Positions 20,483 through 31,850 of a stretch of 64,000 nucleotides of DNA are shown piece by piece. Origin of the DNA: Thozetella sp. PMI_491. Its lineage: Eukaryota > Ascomycota > Sordariomycetes > Chaetosphaeriales > Chaetosphaeriaceae. Position 1 is the first letter of the stretch. The number at the start of each line of letters is the position of its first letter. The position numbers and the translations under genes were made by a program. The notes beneath the pieces are model-generated. The model saw only the letters and a program-made list of their open reading frames with translations, was not told where the DNA came from and searched no databases. The stretch lies in the NCBI GenBank assembly GCA_021432635.1, contig MU270043.1:372001-436000 (forward strand), read 5' to 3'.

Positions 20483-23400
20483 GTAAACCACCCACTTCTC
20501 TATCCACCCCTCATCCACACGCCCCCCCCCCCCTCCTTCCCCCTTTCCTTTTTCTGGAGCCGCCCTCCATTTCGCCTACCCACCCTGCACCTCTCGGTGT
20601 TGGGCAGCATGTAGCGCGTAATGTTACCGTTGCTCTTCCCGTGCGGTAGCGGGGCGGCCATGGCTGCTGCACTACATTGCTACTGCGTGTGTCTGCCCGC
20701 CTTCCCCTTTTCGCCTCCCACCTGTCTTTCAACTCGCCTCATGTTCTCACGGGCTAAAGGACGATGTGATAGGGAAACCTAGGCGTCCCAAGAAAAAAAG
20801 TCGTCACTGTGAGGGAGGAGCCTTGTCCCCGTCCTGCTGGAACATAAGAGGCGGGGGCGTGCGTGGTGGCAAGGCGCGGCTCCGGACAAAAAGCTCCGCC
20901 GCCGCATCTTTTCCCTCTTTCGCTTCGCTTGCAGACTCGGACCAGACCTCGATTTTTTTTTCTCGCGTCAAGGAACATGAGGCTAATTGCTTAGGAACTA
21001 AGCAACTAGAGCGATTTGTATACTATTACGGAGCCAAGACGCTGGAGAAAGGGTGCCGATCTTGCTTCTTTTGTTGACACGGCCGGAAGATCCTGGCCAC
21101 GGGGGAGAAGAGATCGTTCCGCAATGGTTTAAGACTTTTTTTTTTTTTTTTTTTTACGAATGTTACGGATTACTACTAGTACCCACCTACCAGCCTCTGG
21201 CTCTCGCCTGGGCCTGAGGTATTTACTTCCCTTTTAATCTCATCTTGGATGAATTATGGCCTCCGGTGAATGTGCCTCGCGTGATTGGTGCTGCCCGCGT
21301 GTGAAGACGTACCGGCAGACAGGGTCTCAGCGCAACCCGGGGTCTTAGCACACAGAACAATATAGATAAATGCGTAGTACAGTGTTCATCTCGCCTGCTG
21401 GGAAACGGTTATAGAGTCTCGGGGCCCGGGAGGTCGTCTGGCCCTCTCACGAGACCAGCCGCCCCCAGGTTGTCGGGGGAGCAAGGGGGAGGGGGGGGCA
21501 ATTGCTGTGATGCACGTTAGTGATGGCGCGGGAGTTCGCCGCCCCAGCTTAGCAGAGAAGCTATGATCGACGCGGAATGACACTCAATCGACCTGATATT
21601 GGCATGGATATCGGCTATGGATGCAGCCCAATGACAGCGGGAGGCTCCAGAGGAAAACCCCCCCGGCCAATGGATGGACGACCCCGACAACCTGGCCCCT
21701 CGGGCGCGTCAAACTCGGTGTGGGAGCAAAAGTGTGGGGATCGCAACGGCAGCTTCTGTGGCTTGGCTTGCTGCTTGAGGGGGATGGAATAATTATGCAA
21801 TAGACTGCCAAGTTTTGGACTCGAACGGTGGAGATTCACCAGCCACTGGCGTATCGGCGCACATCGAGTGCCGGGGATCAACAGATCAACAACCGTCGTC
21901 GTTTGTCTCGCCACCACGTGCGTGCCTAGACCGCACGGCGCGTCGCCGCAGGTGAAGAAGATTGCAGCATGTTGTCGCCACGGCGTGTCTCTCCTCGAGC
22001 TCCCCTTCACACCGAGAGATTCGATCCGCGCTCGGCCTCGCGTCGAGAGCATGCAGGCACGCAACAAGTACCAGGTCTCCCCCGTCTCGCCCGCTGTGCT
22101 GGGTGTTGTTCTCCTCGCCGAGGAGTGGATCCAACGTGCCGCCCGACCCGGTCGCTCTGCAGCGGGTTTTCCTTTGCTTCCGCGTACCAGAGTGCCAGAT
22201 ACCCCATCTGGGCTATGTTGCGCAGACGGTGTGGTCTGGATGCGCGGGCCTGTGGAAGCGGGCCTTTTGGCACCTCCTGGGAGACCAAGACCGTCCGAGG
22301 GTCAAGCGTAACAGCACAACGGTAGCGTAACAGCGCAACGGTGGCGATCGACGCGACCGTACGCATAACGGGCCCTTGCGGGCCCCTATTTCCAGGTACT
22401 TCCGTGTAAGATACAAGCTACTTGGTACGACGGCCAGGGGCCGTCCTTGCGGTGCACGACAGCTAAGGGCGGCCGGTTCGCCGTCTGGGCGCTGATAAAA
22501 GGATGATTATACGGCGTCATCGGCTGCCGGGCCGGCCTCTCATTCGCCCTCCGAGGCCGCGCACGAAGCATGTATGATGTGACGAGTTGGACGGACGAGT
22601 TGGGCTGACCTGTTGGACGGACCAGTTGGACGGACCCCGTTGGACTGCCCGCCCTCGAGCTTTCGAGGCGGAACGGAGGGCGGGAAACGGCCGTGTCTCA
22701 TCTGCTCTCTCAGCTGACTCGACAGAGCTGCTAGCCGAGGGGCCAAGCAAGCCAAGCAGCCGAGATCTCGCACTGATCTATTGCTGCACTATCGTTGCAC
22801 GCTGCATACCGCGGCGGCGACTATGGGTCGCGTCCGAGCTTGCTTGCAGTATTGCCCTCCTGCAGCGATCTGGTGCAACAGCAGTCGGTCGATAGTCGAT
22901 ACGAGAAAAAAAAGTGCCGGCGCATTTGCTCGATTTGTCGGGTGCGTGCCTGGTACCGACCGCTGTGGGTGCCACGCGGGTTTGCACAGATGCCGTTCCC
23001 AGAAATCTCTAGGGCCGGCACCGGGCCCCGACCCACCAAATTAGCTGCCCGAGGTACCTAGCAAGCCTAGGCAAGCCAGAGAGTGTGGCCCGAAATAGGC
23101 GAGCGCACGGCAGGACCCGCCCTGAAGCCGCCACGTTCTTCCCCGTACCCAGGCCCCAGCCGCGTCTCAATCTTGACGGCTTTAAGCTGCAAAGTGGACA
23201 CAGGCCCGACTGGCCCCAGTCTTTGTTGCGATGATGAGCCTCAGGCGGGACCACGCCAGTCTGTCAACCAAGGATTCGCGCGAACATCAACGACTTTCCC
23301 GGGGAGTCTCAGACTCTGCTCGTAGCTCGTCCCGGAGTTTTTTTTTTTGAGTTTCTTGAGAGTTTTTTTGTCTATGGAGGTGTGATACGAAAAGGCTGCG

Positions 23401-24107
23401 CGTGCCTCCTGAAAGGACGTGCCCCCTGCAGCGTAGCAGTGGATGGGTAGCAGCGGCGGCTTCGCGTGCTCTCTCCGCGCAGAGCAGTGAAACCCCATAT
23501 CTTGGAATCTTGGAATTCGCTACTCCGTACAGACATTGAGACTCGCAACTGGACACAAGACGCGACGCCACACTGCCCAACTCGCTTCTGAGGCTGGGCA
23601 TGGTCTAATTACCACCACACTTCTTCGGCCCTCTGCAGTTATCAGGTTTTGGGGGCTTCTTGACGCTCACGCGGCGCCACATCGGCGAGCTGTTGTTGTC
23701 ATTGGCCCGCGCATTTGTCCCGTCCCCCCTTCAGTCTCCAAAAAGGGGGGTTGTTTATGATGTCACGCGACGGCGCCGGGTGCTCTCTTTTTCGTCTGCG
23801 ACACTCTTCAGTGGGCTTGGGGGGTTCTCCGGGCGATCCACCCCCCGCTATGCACGCAATATAGTGGTCTTGACCCCCTTCTAAACGCTGGAACACCGGG
23901 GCGCCCACCCCCCCCTGCCGAATGACGTCTTCCATCCAAACAACGCCCCTGACCCGCACGCACACTCTGCTGCAAAGCCCTCTTGAGAGAATGCCAGCAT
24001 CAGGCTGGGCCCCAGGGGCAGCTACCGTCCAAGGCAACACCCTGCAGGTCGCTGTCATCCTACGTCCAAGCTAAACCCATCGGTGAGCACACCACCCCAG
24101 ATCTCGA
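20483..24107. other. 3.6-kb gene-poor region
   Basis: Between two genes on the plus strand. I see a T20 tract at 21136-21155, degenerate 13-bp tandem repeats at 22581-22648 (variants of GGACGGACCAGTT) and T-rich runs near 23335-23370. Overlapping short open frames lack domains. I cannot name a gene here. Confidence 0.5.
22581..22648. repeat. imperfect tandem repeat, about 13-bp unit
   Basis: Variants of GAGTTGGACGGAC and CAGTTGGACGGAC recur about five times in succession with substitutions. The open frames through it only reflect the repeat. Confidence 0.55.
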
Positions 24108-25277
24108 ATGCACTCGCACCTCGATCTCGCAACGAAGGCGTGGAAGAGCATCAGAGACTGCATAAAGCCCTACAGCGAGCCCCTCTCGGCGCGCAGCATG
24201 CCCCAGCTCGAAAAACAGACAACAGCCATCTGGGAGATCCCTACCATGTCAGCCGCTACGGCCTCCACGCGAGACGCCCGCCGGCCAGACGTCCCCCGCA
24301 ACCAGAGCCAGGCCGCATCGGACGCCACGCTCGAGATAGAAGAACTCGAGGACGAAGAACTCGAGGACGGGAGCGGCCCGGAGGACGCCCCGCCACGAAA
24401 ACCCACGCCGGGCGCTCAGCCTACCCCGGCGGCTGAGGACTCCGAGCGAGAGGGGCGGCCTAAATCGCCGGCTTACATCGCGCCCATCGGCAAGATTCCC
24501 CCCATCTCGCCTATCTCGCCAGCAGCCGGCATCGAGCCTCCCCGGGACCGTCTGCAGCTCCCGGAGTACATTGGCCGCTTCCTTGTAGGCAAGAAGGTGA
24601 ACGCGGATGGGGAGATCGTAGACGGCGAATCTCAGCAGATTCTCGGGCGCGCTGGGGGAGACCTACCGTCCCTTGTGGGCCTGTCCGTGTCCAATGCCCG
24701 TGGGGATATCCTCGACGACAATGGGGTCTGTGTTGGCTGGGTCGAGGATCTCGAGCTCGGGCGACCTCGCGGCATGCCCGCGGCCGCCCGGAGCCCCAAG
24801 AGCCTGTTCGAACTGCTGGGCCAGCGCACCGCGGGACTGATGGTGGACGGCCACAACAACCTGCTCGACCCAGTCACCGGGCAGATTCTGGGGACTTACT
24901 TTGACAATAAAAATCCGGAGCACCGCAAGGAGAAGGAAGAGCGCGAGGCAAGGACCGCACAGGCGCGGAAGCAGCAGTGCACGGGGCAACCGGAGCAAGA
25001 CCGGTCGTCTCCGGGGCCCCCTGATTCCGATCCGACCCAGCGAGGGCGAGATCCAGCCGGCGGTGAGGGAGAAGACGAGACGGCGGCACCGAGGGCGCGG
25101 AGGTCCGAATCTGAGCGGAGAAGGAATGCGCAGAGCTGGAGGAAGGAAAATCCCGGCGAAAGCCCATCCGACATCTTTCTCGATGTCAAATCGACGACTG
25201 AGGGCATCCAACTCACCATCCGGATTCCTACCGTCTTTGGAGGGCAGCAGCTAAAACCCAACATCAGCTTTTCCTAG
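24108..25277 (+). CDS. DUF3659 (LEA-like) repeat protein, short form
   Basis: Single open frame of 389 codons from 24108. The ATG at 24246 (context ACCATGTC) is an equally good start and would give 343 residues. After an acidic low-complexity region, about residues 155-285 carry DUF3659-type repeats with the alternating pattern FLVGKKVNADGEIVDG, ILGRAGGDLPSLVGLSVSNARGDILDDNG and LMVDGHNNLLDPVTGQILG. A Lys/Arg/Glu/Gln-rich charged region and a short hydrophobic end (GIQLTIRIPTVFGGQQ) follow. DUF3659 occurs in fungal LEA-domain proteins whose biochemical role is not established. A larger relative lies just downstream at 26482, so this looks like a local duplication with divergence. Confidence 0.85.
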   Translation: MHSHLDLATKAWKSIRDCIKPYSEPLSARSMPQLEKQTTAIWEIPTMSAATASTRDARRPDVPRNQSQAASDATLEIEELEDEELEDGSGPEDAPPRKPTPGAQPTPAAEDSEREGRPKSPAYIAPIGKIPPISPISPAAGIEPPRDRLQLPEYIGRFLVGKKVNADGEIVDGESQQILGRAGGDLPSLVGLSVSNARGDILDDNGVCVGWVEDLELGRPRGMPAAARSPKSLFELLGQRTAGLMVDGHNNLLDPVTGQILGTYFDNKNPEHRKEKEEREARTAQARKQQCTGQPEQDRSSPGPPDSDPTQRGRDPAGGEGEDETAAPRARRSESERRRNAQSWRKENPGESPSDIFLDVKSTTEGIQLTIRIPTVFGGQQLKPNISFS

Positions 25278-25363
25278 CTAGATAGGTGGAATGGCTCGGC
25301 GTCATGGGCAGAACAGCGGCCGGTTAGATAGTCTGATGGTTTCACTATGGGCGTATAGGAGTT

Positions 25364-25381
25364 GGCTCACTGCAGTGAGCC
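25364..25381. other. perfect 18-bp palindrome
   Basis: GGCTCACTGCAGTGAGCC is its own reverse complement. It lies 87 bp beyond the stop codon of the short DUF3659 gene, so it could be a 3'-end hairpin in the transcript or a dimeric protein-binding site upstream of the next gene. Confidence 0.7.
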
Positions 25382-26309
25382 CCCGCGAGAGTTGCGCACG
25401 TACCGAGGATGCCATAATTACAAGCTCGATCCACGAGCCTATCTCACGCAATCCCCCTCGCGATGCCGCCCAGACCAGTCACATATGGTCTCGGTGTAGA
25501 GCCCAAATCTCGATCATGCCTTTCGTGACGCAGAACACTGACTCTAGTGGTGTGATGCCGTGGTGAAGAGAAACGAAACGAAACCCTCAAAACCTGATTT
25601 CTATTCTCCGTCCTGCGGAGAGTTAAGGCAGCCACAGACCCCAAGGGCATAGACATGACGTGCAAGCCACAGCTGCTCAAGTGGAGAGGTCTGGGTGTGG
25701 TGGGCTGGCGAGACCATGTCGATCGGACGATCCCAGCTCGCCAAGGGGGGAGGGGGGGGAGGGTATGTCTCACAACCACACCCTCCTCCGCCTCCCCGGT
25801 CGGGGCGTGCCGCTATCTGGTGAGCAAGCACCACCGAGGGTAACGACAAGGCACGCATCCTGCCGGTATAGCGCACCGGCGCAAGCGTCCGCGTAGACCA
25901 CCAGATGCTCGCGCGTCTGACGCCTGGATGATTCGTTCATTTGTGCCTTGGTGCCGCCACCTCTCCTCTTCTGCACCCTCCTCTGCCCCCCCCACAGCCG
26001 GGGTGGGCTCTGCGGACGGGCTCGCCTCTACTCAGTTCGCCACACACCCAGGACCCCGGATCCTGTTTGTTAATCTGCGGCGCTGTCGCGAGCGACCCTC
26101 CGGCCCAATAGGAGGCTCTCGCAAGCCTAGTTGTGATACTCTGGAGCTCATAGCTCCTCAAAGCTCGCGACAATCATGAAGTCATCCCACGGCCGCACGC
26201 GAAGCGGGCGAGCGGTGCATAGGCAGGATAGACTTCTCGTTGTGACGTATGGCCCAGCCTGCTTCATGACGTTGCTCGAGGAGCAACTTCGTGGAGCCAC
26301 ACAACGGGG

Positions 26310-26318
26310 CATAAAAGG
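26310..26318 (+). promoter_or_regulatory. TATA-like box CATAAAAGG
   Basis: Lies about 170 bp before the preferred start codon of the long DUF3659 gene and 50 bp before the upstream ATG at 26368, which fits transcription starting near 26340-26360. Confidence 0.45.
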
Positions 26319-26481
26319 CCAGACTCAATGATCGTGCTCCGCTCGGAAAGACCCTGATCAACACCGCATGCCCTCCACTACACCGGCTGCAACAACACAA
26401 CGAATCGATATCTCAAGTCAAAAAAACCCACCACCCATCACGGAAATCTTCTTCAACTACCTCCCCTACACCCTAGGTGAC

Positions 26482-29400
26482 ATGTCCGATATAGCCAAGA
26501 AGACCCTCCCGCCCGGCTCTTGGCCCGGCAGCAAGGGCGCACGCACCGACGACGCCTCCGCGCCGCGCTCGGTCGCCCCGGTGTCGACTGCCAAAGATGA
26601 CGTCCACATCGAGGATGGCTCCCATTACACCCATGAGCGCGAGAAGTCCGAGAAGCCCCTCGGCGACATCCAGGAGGAGAGCAGCAGCCACCTCCAAAAC
26701 GTCGAGCCCCATCCCATGAGCAACGGCTTCACCGAAGACGTCCCAGATACCCATTCAGCATTCAAAACAGCGGATCCGGCTACCGAGCATGTCAAGGAAG
26801 CCTCCGAGCTGCAGGGATCCCAAGAACCCGAGGGCGTCCCGCCCCAGACCGTCGCACCACAGGACAGCATCTCCAGCGTGGGCGAGGCACCCAAGACAGC
26901 AGAGGTCCCCTCGGAGCTTCGCGAGTCCGAAGGCACCCAGGTCGAGCAGCAGGAGCTCCAAGAAGAGCAAGAGCCGCAGGGCACTCATGAGCAGACCCTC
27001 TCCGAGGTTCCTTCGGAGCTCCAAGAGCAAGAACCGCAGGGCACACACGAACAAACCATCCCCGAGGTTCCTTCAGAGCTCCAGGAGCAAGAGCCACATG
27101 CTGAGGTTCCCTCCGAGATTCAAGAGCATCAGGTTGAGCAGGAGACCCTACCGGAAGAGGCTCCTTCGCAGCTCCAAGAAGGTACCCAGGTCGAGCCCGA
27201 GACTCAGCCCGAGGAAGCCGTCGAGCTCAACACAGAGGGCGAACCTGTTGCCCAGACCACCGCCGAAGAGGCGCCCCTTGACTTCTCTGTGCTGAAGGAC
27301 GGAGTCGTCAATAAGGGAGGAATAGTGATGAAAGACAATAAGCCTGTCGGTCGTGTGGTCGAGGGAGATCTCCCTGCTCTCGTGAATAAACGCGCAGACG
27401 CCAACGGGATTCTTTGGAGCGACCGAGGAGAGGCGATCGGTAAATGTGAGCCTCTCTCTGACAAGGAGATAGATGAATTCCTCAAGGAGTCATCGCCCTT
27501 CGAGAGTTTCCCAAACAACATCATAACGGCCGAAGGGATGGTCGAGGCCGACGGAGTGCCCATCGGTATCGTCAAAGAGGGCGATGTCAAGCAGCTTAGA
27601 GGCAAGTCTTGCGACGCCGATGGGGAAGTCACCGACCGTATGGGCAACGTCATCGGCCGATGTGAGCGATGGGAGCCCGAGCCCGAGGCCGAGGCCGAAC
27701 CAGAGCCCGAGCCGGAGGCGGAGGACCTCAGTCTTCTGGATGGAGGCATCGTCACTCGTGCCGGCTATATTGAAAATGGCGGCCGAGTAGTGGGCAAGGT
27801 AGTTGACGAAAACTTCAGCCACCTCGTCGGGAAACGGTGCGACAAGAACGGAATCATCTGGCTTCATGGCGAGGCTCAGGGACATGCCCGGCTGCTAGAC
27901 GAGTCAGAGAGAGACGAGGTTTCAGCGGAAGATGCCCCGTTCGAATCGTTTCCAAACGCGGTGGTCGGAGAAGACGGATGGATCGTTTCCGACGGTCAAG
28001 TCATTGGAAAACTTGTTTCTGGCGATCCAAAAGCTCTGCGAGGAAGGTCTGTCGACGCCCAGGGCCGCATCTCAGACAAGTGGGGCCGTGACCTCGGAAA
28101 GGCCGAGAGATGGGAGGCCGAGCCCGAGCCCGAGCCTGAAGCCACCGACTACTCGAGTCTCGCCGGAAAGCGCGTCAACAAGCTCGGCTTCCTAGTCGAC
28201 TCCAATGGATCAATCTTTGGGCGCGTGGTAGAGGGAGACCTGAAGACCATGGTTGGTAGGATGGCCAATGCTAAAGGCGAGATTCTTTCAGAAGGAGGAA
28301 TTCCTATCGGCCGCGCCGAACTTGTGTCCGAGAGCGAGCGGGAAGGTCTCAAAGAAGGGCCTTTCTCTGGGCTCTCTGGGCTGTCCGTGGGGAAGGATAG
28401 TTACGTCGTCGATGCCGAGGGACAAATCGTCGGCAAGTTGGTCAGCGGTGACCCCAAGAAGCTCCAGGGTAGAGCAGTCGACGAACAGGGTGAAATCACA
28501 GACAGTAATGGCAACGTCATAGGCCGTGCTGAACCCTACACTCCAGAGGAAGAGGAGGTTTCGAAGCATCCGCTCTCAGGCTTCCGTGTCAACAGCAAGG
28601 GAGACGTGATCGACCCGAACACCGGCGAACTAGCGGGAAAACTGATAACGGGCGATCTCAAAGTCTGTGCCGGGAAGCTCATCGATGATGAGGGGGACGT
28701 TGTTTCGAAGGGCACGGTGATTGGACACGTCGCAATCTTGTCTGAGATTCACGACGAGGAGGAGACAGAGACGGAAGATGAGAAGACGAAGCGCCAGCAA
28801 ACGGACGAGGACCGCAAGCTGGCAATCCAGATGGCCGCCTGCATCGAGCAATGCCTCGACAAAGTTCGCCCGATCTGCAAAATGATAACAGAAGTAAGCA
28901 TCCTGTGTTCCTTTGTTCCTCACCACCTTCAAGCCTGCGTACCTCCTTTCACCGGCTAGGTGAAAAGTGGGTCTGTTTACATTTCAGCCCCTGAAATAAC
29001 ACGAAACTAACCACGCAATAGAAACTCGACGCCGCAGATCGCAAGCGCCAGGAGGAGGAGGAGGTAGACGAAGAAGCTCTTGTGCGAGAGGTGAAACCTC
29101 TACTTGAAGAGGGCAACATGATTCTGAGCGAGTGCAACGGCGCGATTCGCGCTCTCGACCCCGGCGGCCGCATTGCAGAAGGTGCAAAGTACAAGGCAGC
29201 CGCGCGTGAAAGCACTCCAGAGGAGCATCGTCTCGCAGAGCTCATCACTACCTTGACTCAGACGGTCACAGAGACCCTCGAGAATGCCAAGCGGCGCCTT
29301 GAGGGACTGCCAAGAGCTAAGAAGGAGTTGAACCCTCTTCTCGGGCTTCTGGGCGAACCTCTTGGCCAGATCATTGCAGGCGTAGGCTTCCTGCTGGCTG

Positions 29401-29582
29401 GAGTCTTGAATCTCGTCGGTAGACTGCTCCAGGGGCTTGGTCTTGGTCAAATACTTGACTCTCTATTGGGAACGCTCGGTCTTAGCCGCGTACTTGAAGG
29501 CCTCGGGTTGGGCGGGATAACGGGCAAGAAGGACAAGAAGAAGAAGAGCGGTGGAGGGCTTCTAGGAGGACTGCTTGGATGA
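26482..29582 (+). CDS. DUF3659 (LEA-like) multi-repeat protein, long form
   Basis: Exons 26482-28893 and 29022-29582 give 990 residues. The 128-nt intron joins CKMITE to KLDAAD in phase 0. The start at MSDIAKKTLPPGSWPG is preferred. An in-frame ATG at 26368 would add 38 residues. An acidic Gln/Pro/Glu-rich region contains near-repeats of PSELQEQEPQGTHEQT. Seven DUF3659 repeats follow (about residues 270-760), each with a G-[KR]-V-V-x-G-D-[LP] and G-x-[IV]-x-D-x-x-G core, separated by EPEPE spacers. Next come a helical charged domain (about 770-900) resembling the DUF6987 region often found with DUF3659, and a Gly/Leu-rich hydrophobic end terminating KKDKKKKSGGGLLGGLLG. The family has no proven function. 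The architecture suggests a stress-protective or structural disordered protein. Confidence 0.9.
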
Positions 29583-31106
29583 TTTCAGTTGTGAATTAAC
29601 CGCAATCGCGTGCTTGAACCTTTGAACCTTGGCTGGCCTGTCGGACGAAGTCGTTGCGCGGACTCTTTGGGCGGATTTCTCAGGAGATGAATCGTCTAAG
29701 CTCTTGATGAATAAGCTACACCTGAGTTTAATTTGCAGGAGGGAAAAAACACCGGCGGGTGCTTTTGTCATAGCCGATGAATATGAACTGCTCTTCAGAG
29801 AATAACTGGCCTTCTTTCACTCTAGACATTGCGAATACTGCGTTCATGCATGATCAAGGTGAAGCGGAAGAGTTTCAGAGTATAACACCAAGATAGCTAG
29901 GTTAATACAAAGATGAGTACAAGCTTTTTTTTAGTACCGCATCTCGAATCCAAACGAGTTGATATGACTTAGTGAGTTACCGGGTCGCGATCCAAGAGGC
30001 ACGTGGCCTACCACCATGATGGTGCTCTCTGCTTACTAGCGTTGTAGAATTAACGTGCTTCAGTTGAATTCCTCAAGCGCAAATCTTGCCTGCAATTCAA
30101 GGACTTGGTGTCCAAAGGATCACCTTGACGGCGCCTTTGAAGGCAACTTGATCAAGTACTGTTCATCCGACCAATGCGTGTTATTAGCGGTTCTACATGA
30201 TCCATCGGTGCCAATCGTTGTATTAACCGACTGGATGCTGGCGTAGTCTCCTGAGGGAGATAAATTCAAACGCCCTGGAACCGAGCCAAGGCGAGATTCT
30301 AGCTATTATAGCTGCCTTGGATGACGAGGTATTGGTATGACGTTCGTCTCGCCCTTAAAATACTTCATTTCTTACATATGTGACGTTGACGCAAGTTCCA
30401 AGTTGGAGATGGCCCTCTCAGATGTCTTTGCCATCACTGCCTGGCTGCTTGCTCTAGCTAGCGATGTTCTCACACCCTTTCCGCTTTCTTGTCGCTCAGA
30501 AGTGCTTGCCAATCTGCTCAAGCCTGTGACTACAGGACGAACAGCCCTCTGAAGCATAAAAGCGTGGCCTCCGACCGTCTCTGTCAAACCAACTCGCTCC
30601 CAACAGCGGAAGGCCCACAAGTACTGCCGCCATGTGTACTAGTTGGGTCGTGCATAGATCGTGATGTGCCACTACCTCAAAAGCACGAGGTCCCTGGTTG
30701 CAGGTGGTCGTCTCGCTGCTACGATATACCTATATGCCGAAATACCTACTTATCTCGACGTTTTGTCCTCTTGGGGCTCTCTAGGTGTTCTTATATGAGG
30801 CTGTACAGGGACTGCAGGATACTAGGTTTCGAGAAGTGCCCAGGAAGTAGGGTAACAACTGAGCCTCCTGGACGGCACGGTGTCATCAGAGTCGGCGGTT
30901 GTTGACCTGCACTTCCGATGCCTAGGGAAACAGTAGTGGAAGGACCGAGCAATGACTCAATGCCAGCTGTGGTCGACGGGCAGGTGCTGCTGCAATGAGC
31001 GCGAAAATTTACTACCATATATACTATAAATCCCCTTCCCTCTCTCTCAAATTTGTATGTCCCTCCTCCGAGACCATGCATGACCGATTATCTGTAGCTG
31101 TAGAGT
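29583..31106. other. 1.5-kb intergenic region without a recognisable gene
   Basis: More AT-rich than its surroundings, with several short unrelated open frames. I see no domain, tRNA or repeat. Confidence 0.5.
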
Positions 31107-31291
<185 letters not shown>

Positions 31292-31389
31292 AGATGTGTG
31301 GCACTTGCCCACGCTCTGGCTGCTTACTTATATAAGCTAACATGGGAAACAGCATGTCTGGTTCCCAGAGGGCGGCGGCGGCCCCTCCC

Positions 31390-31424
<35 letters not shown>

Positions 31425-31850
31425 GAAAACCCTCCCGCAGGTTTTTTCCGTGGACAATCTGACAGCTCTGCTGTGATATGTTGTGAACTGCAATCGTGTG
31501 TGGCATCTATTTCAGCTTAACGACTTGTTGGCCATACACGCCGCAACGGCACTCAGTAGACGATGAAGTCAATAATCTCCTACAAAAGGTTATTGCTACG
31601 AATTTAACCAATTGTTCAAACACTCGTGGCCAGATTGGGTGAGAGGCAAGCCAAGCCAAGTGGAAATCCCTGATCCCGTGTCTAGCACGCTCTCGTTCGA
31701 CCGTTTAATCCGTGGTCGTCAGTACTCTTCGGTATTCGAGAAAAGGGAGCAGCGCTCCTGCCCCGGCAGCAATAATACCGCCTCGCGGTGGAAAATGCTC
31801 AAGAGCAGACTGAAGCAGAGGCTAGGAGCATGCATGCTCTCTTGTCGGCC
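31292..31850. other. intergenic region with a T24/A11 tract
   Basis: Between the UBC relic and the NECAP gene. It contains the homopolymer junction at 31390-31424 and nothing recognisably coding. Confidence 0.5.
31390..31424. repeat. T24 followed directly by A11
   Basis: A run of 24 T passes straight into 11 A, about 100 bp past the UBC relic. The inverted homopolymers can pair, and the A run could be a remnant of a retroposed tail. Confidence 0.8.

Larger units (their letters stand above)
25278..26481. other. 1.2-kb intergenic region with an 18-bp palindrome and TATA-like box
   Basis: Contains the perfect palindrome at 25364-25381, a G-rich run near 25745 and the CATAAAAGG box at 26310. 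The upstream in-frame ATG at 26368 lies in what is probably 5' untranslated sequence. No other gene is recognised. Confidence 0.5.

Noticed and set aside
26368-26481. Upstream ATG extending the long DUF3659 protein by 38 residues
   Set aside because: The added sequence looks like pyrimidine-rich leader; the ATG at 26482 begins the protein-like sequence. Kept as an alternative only.
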